Shown one piece after another: positions 61,910 to 64,000 of a DNA stretch of 64,000 nucleotides. Origin of the DNA: Pyrus communis (Eukaryota > Streptophyta > Magnoliopsida > Rosales > Rosaceae); contig NC_084809.1 of NCBI RefSeq assembly GCF_963583255.1, positions 3,833,501 through 3,897,500 of the forward strand, written 5' to 3'. A model generated the notes under the pieces. The model worked only from the letters and a program-made list of their open reading frames with translations. It had not been told where the DNA came from and ran no database searches. Within the stretch, counting starts at the first letter, position 1; each line of letters begins with the position of its first letter. The translations under genes and the position numbers were made by a program.

Positions 61910-63215
61910 CTAATTCATTGCATCGTAGTCGTCCAGCTTGTCATTGTACTGCAGCACCTTTCTCCTAATCTTCGATGAATCCACCCATGTAATGAAATCT
62001 TCCATATTCCTTGTCACCAGGAACGCTGGGTCAGTAACAGTTTCTGGACCGACACGGATGTGTCCTTGCTCGATGTATGTGACAGCTTCTTTCAGGTGTT
62101 CAGCAAACTTCAATCGAACCAAAACAGTTGAAAGCCTCCGTCTGAAAACATAGACATGGTAAGCCATCATCACTCGTGATAGTGTCAAATAAACTAGTGA
62201 CACTAGCAATTACTAAGGCAGAACGTCTTCTAACTTTTGTTGCAAACCTTTCTGTCAATAGTTTCATAAGAATTCATCGAGCGTGAGTAAGGAGAAGATT
62301 ACCTGCAAAGGGATGACACCGACAAGCGTTCACACAACGCCAAGCTTTGCTTGGATGGTATCACACCGATATTGTACCTGTCGTCAACATAAACTCTTTA
62401 AGTATAGAGCACGTAAGATGATGCTAAAACAGACATAAACCTATTGAGTTCAGATCATACAATATCCAAGTCATCTACAACCGGAACCTCTTTGAATAGA
62501 TCCCGAACACTTCTCTCTTTATGTCACACAATAACGAACACAATTCGGGGGTAAAGGCTCAATTTCGATACACCCATACATCCCAAACACTTCTCTCTTT
62601 ATGTCAACACAATAACGACCAAACTTGAGGGGTTAAACTTTCTAAATTTCGACTCGATCACTACTTTGTTTTTCGATAACCCATAGTGTAACACATAATG
62701 TCCATAAGAAACACTCCTTAGGACCTAATTGACCAAAATTTGGCAACTTTTTATGGGTTTCTTATGCAGCTTTGAAATATTAATACTTTCAACTGACATA
62801 TCAATTCAACCAATGCAGCACCAGAAGCACACAAAAAATAAGACTCACAGTTTTTCCAAGAGCATATCGGTCATTTCGATCCGATACGGATCGTTCGGGT
62901 TCAACTGCTTCAATATGTGCACCAGCTTGTGCACCATCCGGCACAAACCCGAGTACCTATTTTCCAATTTTCCAATTTTTTTTCAAATTTTTAATTGGAA
63001 AGAAACAAAACCCAGTTCATCGGAAGATTAATCGACTGATAAAACCTGAAAGAAATTAAGGAAAAAAAAATGAAATCCTACTTTTTGTAGTCGTCGCGAC
63101 CGGTGACATGGTAGCGCTGCAGAACCTGAGTTTCTCTGTGACCTGCTTCTCTTTTCCAGTCCAAGAAGTTAACTTTCTTCAGCAGCTTCTTCTCATGAAA
63201 CTTGAGCACCCTCAT
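61910..63215 (-). CDS. IMP3: U3 small nucleolar ribonucleoprotein IMP3
   Basis: Four exons on the minus strand: 63215-63082, 62956-62849, 62377-62303 and 62141-61910 (TAG 61912-61910), all GT-AG, total 549 nt, 182 aa, the usual IMP3 length. The protein starts [20 protein letters not shown] and contains [18 protein letters not shown], then [20 protein letters not shown]. An S4-type RNA-binding domain follows ([40 protein letters not shown]), ending [24 protein letters not shown]3 binds U3 snoRNA and pre-rRNA in the small-subunit processome in the nucleolus and promotes their pairing for 18S rRNA maturation. All conserved blocks are intact. The gene is convergent with BIG, stop codons 0.8 kb apart. 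A (GA)n tract lies directly before the start. Confidence 0.95.
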
Positions 63216-63227
63216 GCTTCCTTCTCC

Positions 63228-63230
<3 letters not shown>

Positions 63231-63262
<32 letters not shown>
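63231..63262. repeat. (GA)n microsatellite in IMP3 leader/promoter
   Basis: Sixteen GA units starting 16 bp upstream of the IMP3 ATG (CT on the coding strand), a typical plant core-promoter or 5' UTR feature. ACCCTAGC-like sequence (telo-box type AAACCCTA at 63274-63281) follows, a motif common in promoters of ribosome-biogenesis genes. Confidence 0.85.
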
Positions 63263-63263
<1 letters not shown>

Positions 63264-63585
63264 GAAAGAGCTAAAACCCTAGCTGGAGTAACAAAGGGGA
63301 TAAAGTGTTGCAAAACCCTGGATTGGGACGAGAATTTCAATCTTAATTACCAGGCAAGCCCATTTGAATATTTGGATCGGGCCTTAAAGCCCAAACAGCT
63401 CAAGCCCTTTTACATTTATGCTATATTATTCAACAACGTTTGCCTATGGAACTCAGTAATGTTATTTTACTGCACTTGTAAAAGATCACGCAAAAACTCA
63501 ACAATTACGTAATTCACAGTTTTTAATTGATTTTTGATGAAGATATAGTCATACGAGTATTAAAAATAGCGAGTCTTAACAAAAC

Positions 63586-63735
63586 ACTTCTGGTACTGTT
63601 CACTTTTAACGTTAAGGACATTTTAACTCTAAAAAGTCACTCATGGTATTATTCACTTACAACATTTTTTTTTATCATTTTGGTTAAAACTCAAAGTTTT
63701 TAAGCGTTTTTCATTATTTTTTCTTTAAAAATAAA
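63586..63735. mobile_element. MITE-like repeat, same family as 20281-20445
   Basis: CTGGTACTGTTCACTTTTAACG, ACTCTAAAAAGTCACTCATG and GTTAAAACTCAAAGTTTTTA-AGC follow in the same order as in block 2. Truncated at the left. Confidence 0.6.
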
Positions 63736-63743
63736 AATAAAAA

Positions 63744-63817
63744 GTGCATGTGGTCCAATATCCTAATGGATAAGGTGTTGAGTTTTCACTCAGATGTTCC
63801 GGGTTCAAAACACTTCA
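63744..63817 (+). repeat. tRNA-like sequence (SINE head or tRNA relic)
   Basis: CCTAATGGATAAGGTG resembles an A box, TTTTCACT an anticodon loop (TTC), and GGGTTCAAAAC a B box. Acceptor-stem pairing is not convincing and no CCA-type end is apparent. The downstream T12 run (63870-63882) and CATCTCCTAAATTG match the SINE-like tail at 36740-36755, so a SINE relic is likelier than a tRNA gene. Confidence 0.45.
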
Positions 63818-64000
63818 TCTCCTAAATTGTTGTAATAGTTTCATATCATTCAACTCTTTTTAATAAGAATAACATTTTTTTTTTTTAAGAAAAAGTCATA
63901 GAAGTACAAGTAAGACCACTTTAAATTTGTTCAACTCAATGACGAGAATGAATAGCGTATGTTGGGGGAGATAAAGGAGAAGGGTGGTGCTACCTACGTA

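Noticed and set aside
63744..63817. Functional tRNA-Glu gene
   Set aside because: A/B-box-like motifs and a TTC loop are present, but stems do not pair convincingly and the tail matches a SINE relic.

Overview
This is a plant nuclear window: long AT-rich intergenic DNA, GT-AG introns, copia/LINE/MITE remnants, and eudicot versions of AUGMIN subunit 5, BIG and IMP3. Several repeat families (a tRNA-derived SINE near 33.04 kb, MITEs near 20.3, 23.3 and 63.6 kb, a Cassandra-type LTR at 22.05 kb) resemble ones I associate with Rosaceae, probably apple/pear-like Maleae. That placement is inference from memory, not a search.

Layout. (1) 1-1715: last four exons of AUG5 (+), 5' part outside the window. 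(2) About 1060-35780: three diverged tandem copies of one large block (about 1060-12545, 12546-21485, 21486-35780). The inferred unit is AUG5 3' tail, LINE fragment, upstream DNA, a two-exon Ole e 1/proline-rich secreted protein gene, and a Rab escort protein (REP) fragment; individual copies have lost or never had some parts. The three genes (7229-8489, 18075-19546, 25558-27277) look intact, but the first two share a one-base deletion that ends them before a proline-rich tail still present in the third. Each block has private insertions, and the sister blocks often supply the empty site: solo LTRs, MITEs, a Cassandra LTR, a degraded copia and one complete but mutated copia (27493-32558, TSD TTTGT). 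(3) 36311-41283 (-): a decayed five-exon GARP/HHO(NIGT1)-like transcription factor gene. Its first intron holds four copies of a local repeat and a 5'-truncated LINE (37698-40558) with a 9-bp TSD. (4) 42717-61100 (+): complete BIG gene (UBR4-type giant protein), 14 exons, 5101 codons by my splice model. (5) 61910-63215 (-): IMP3, four exons, 182 aa, convergent with BIG. (6) 63.2-64 kb: MITE-like and tRNA-like repeat remnants.

The window splits into a fluid accessory part (1.7-41 kb), dominated by tandem duplication and retroelement insertion around a secreted-protein family, and a conserved housekeeping part (BIG, IMP3). Gene functions are independent: AUG5 in microtubule nucleation, BIG in ubiquitin/auxin/vesicle biology, IMP3 in pre-rRNA processing, Ole e 1-like proteins probably in the cell wall. 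I saw no CRISPR, no functional rRNA or tRNA gene and no organized novel enzyme system. The most unusual biology is the collagen-like Gly-Leu-Pro tracts in the secreted proteins and the well-resolved insertion history of the triplication.
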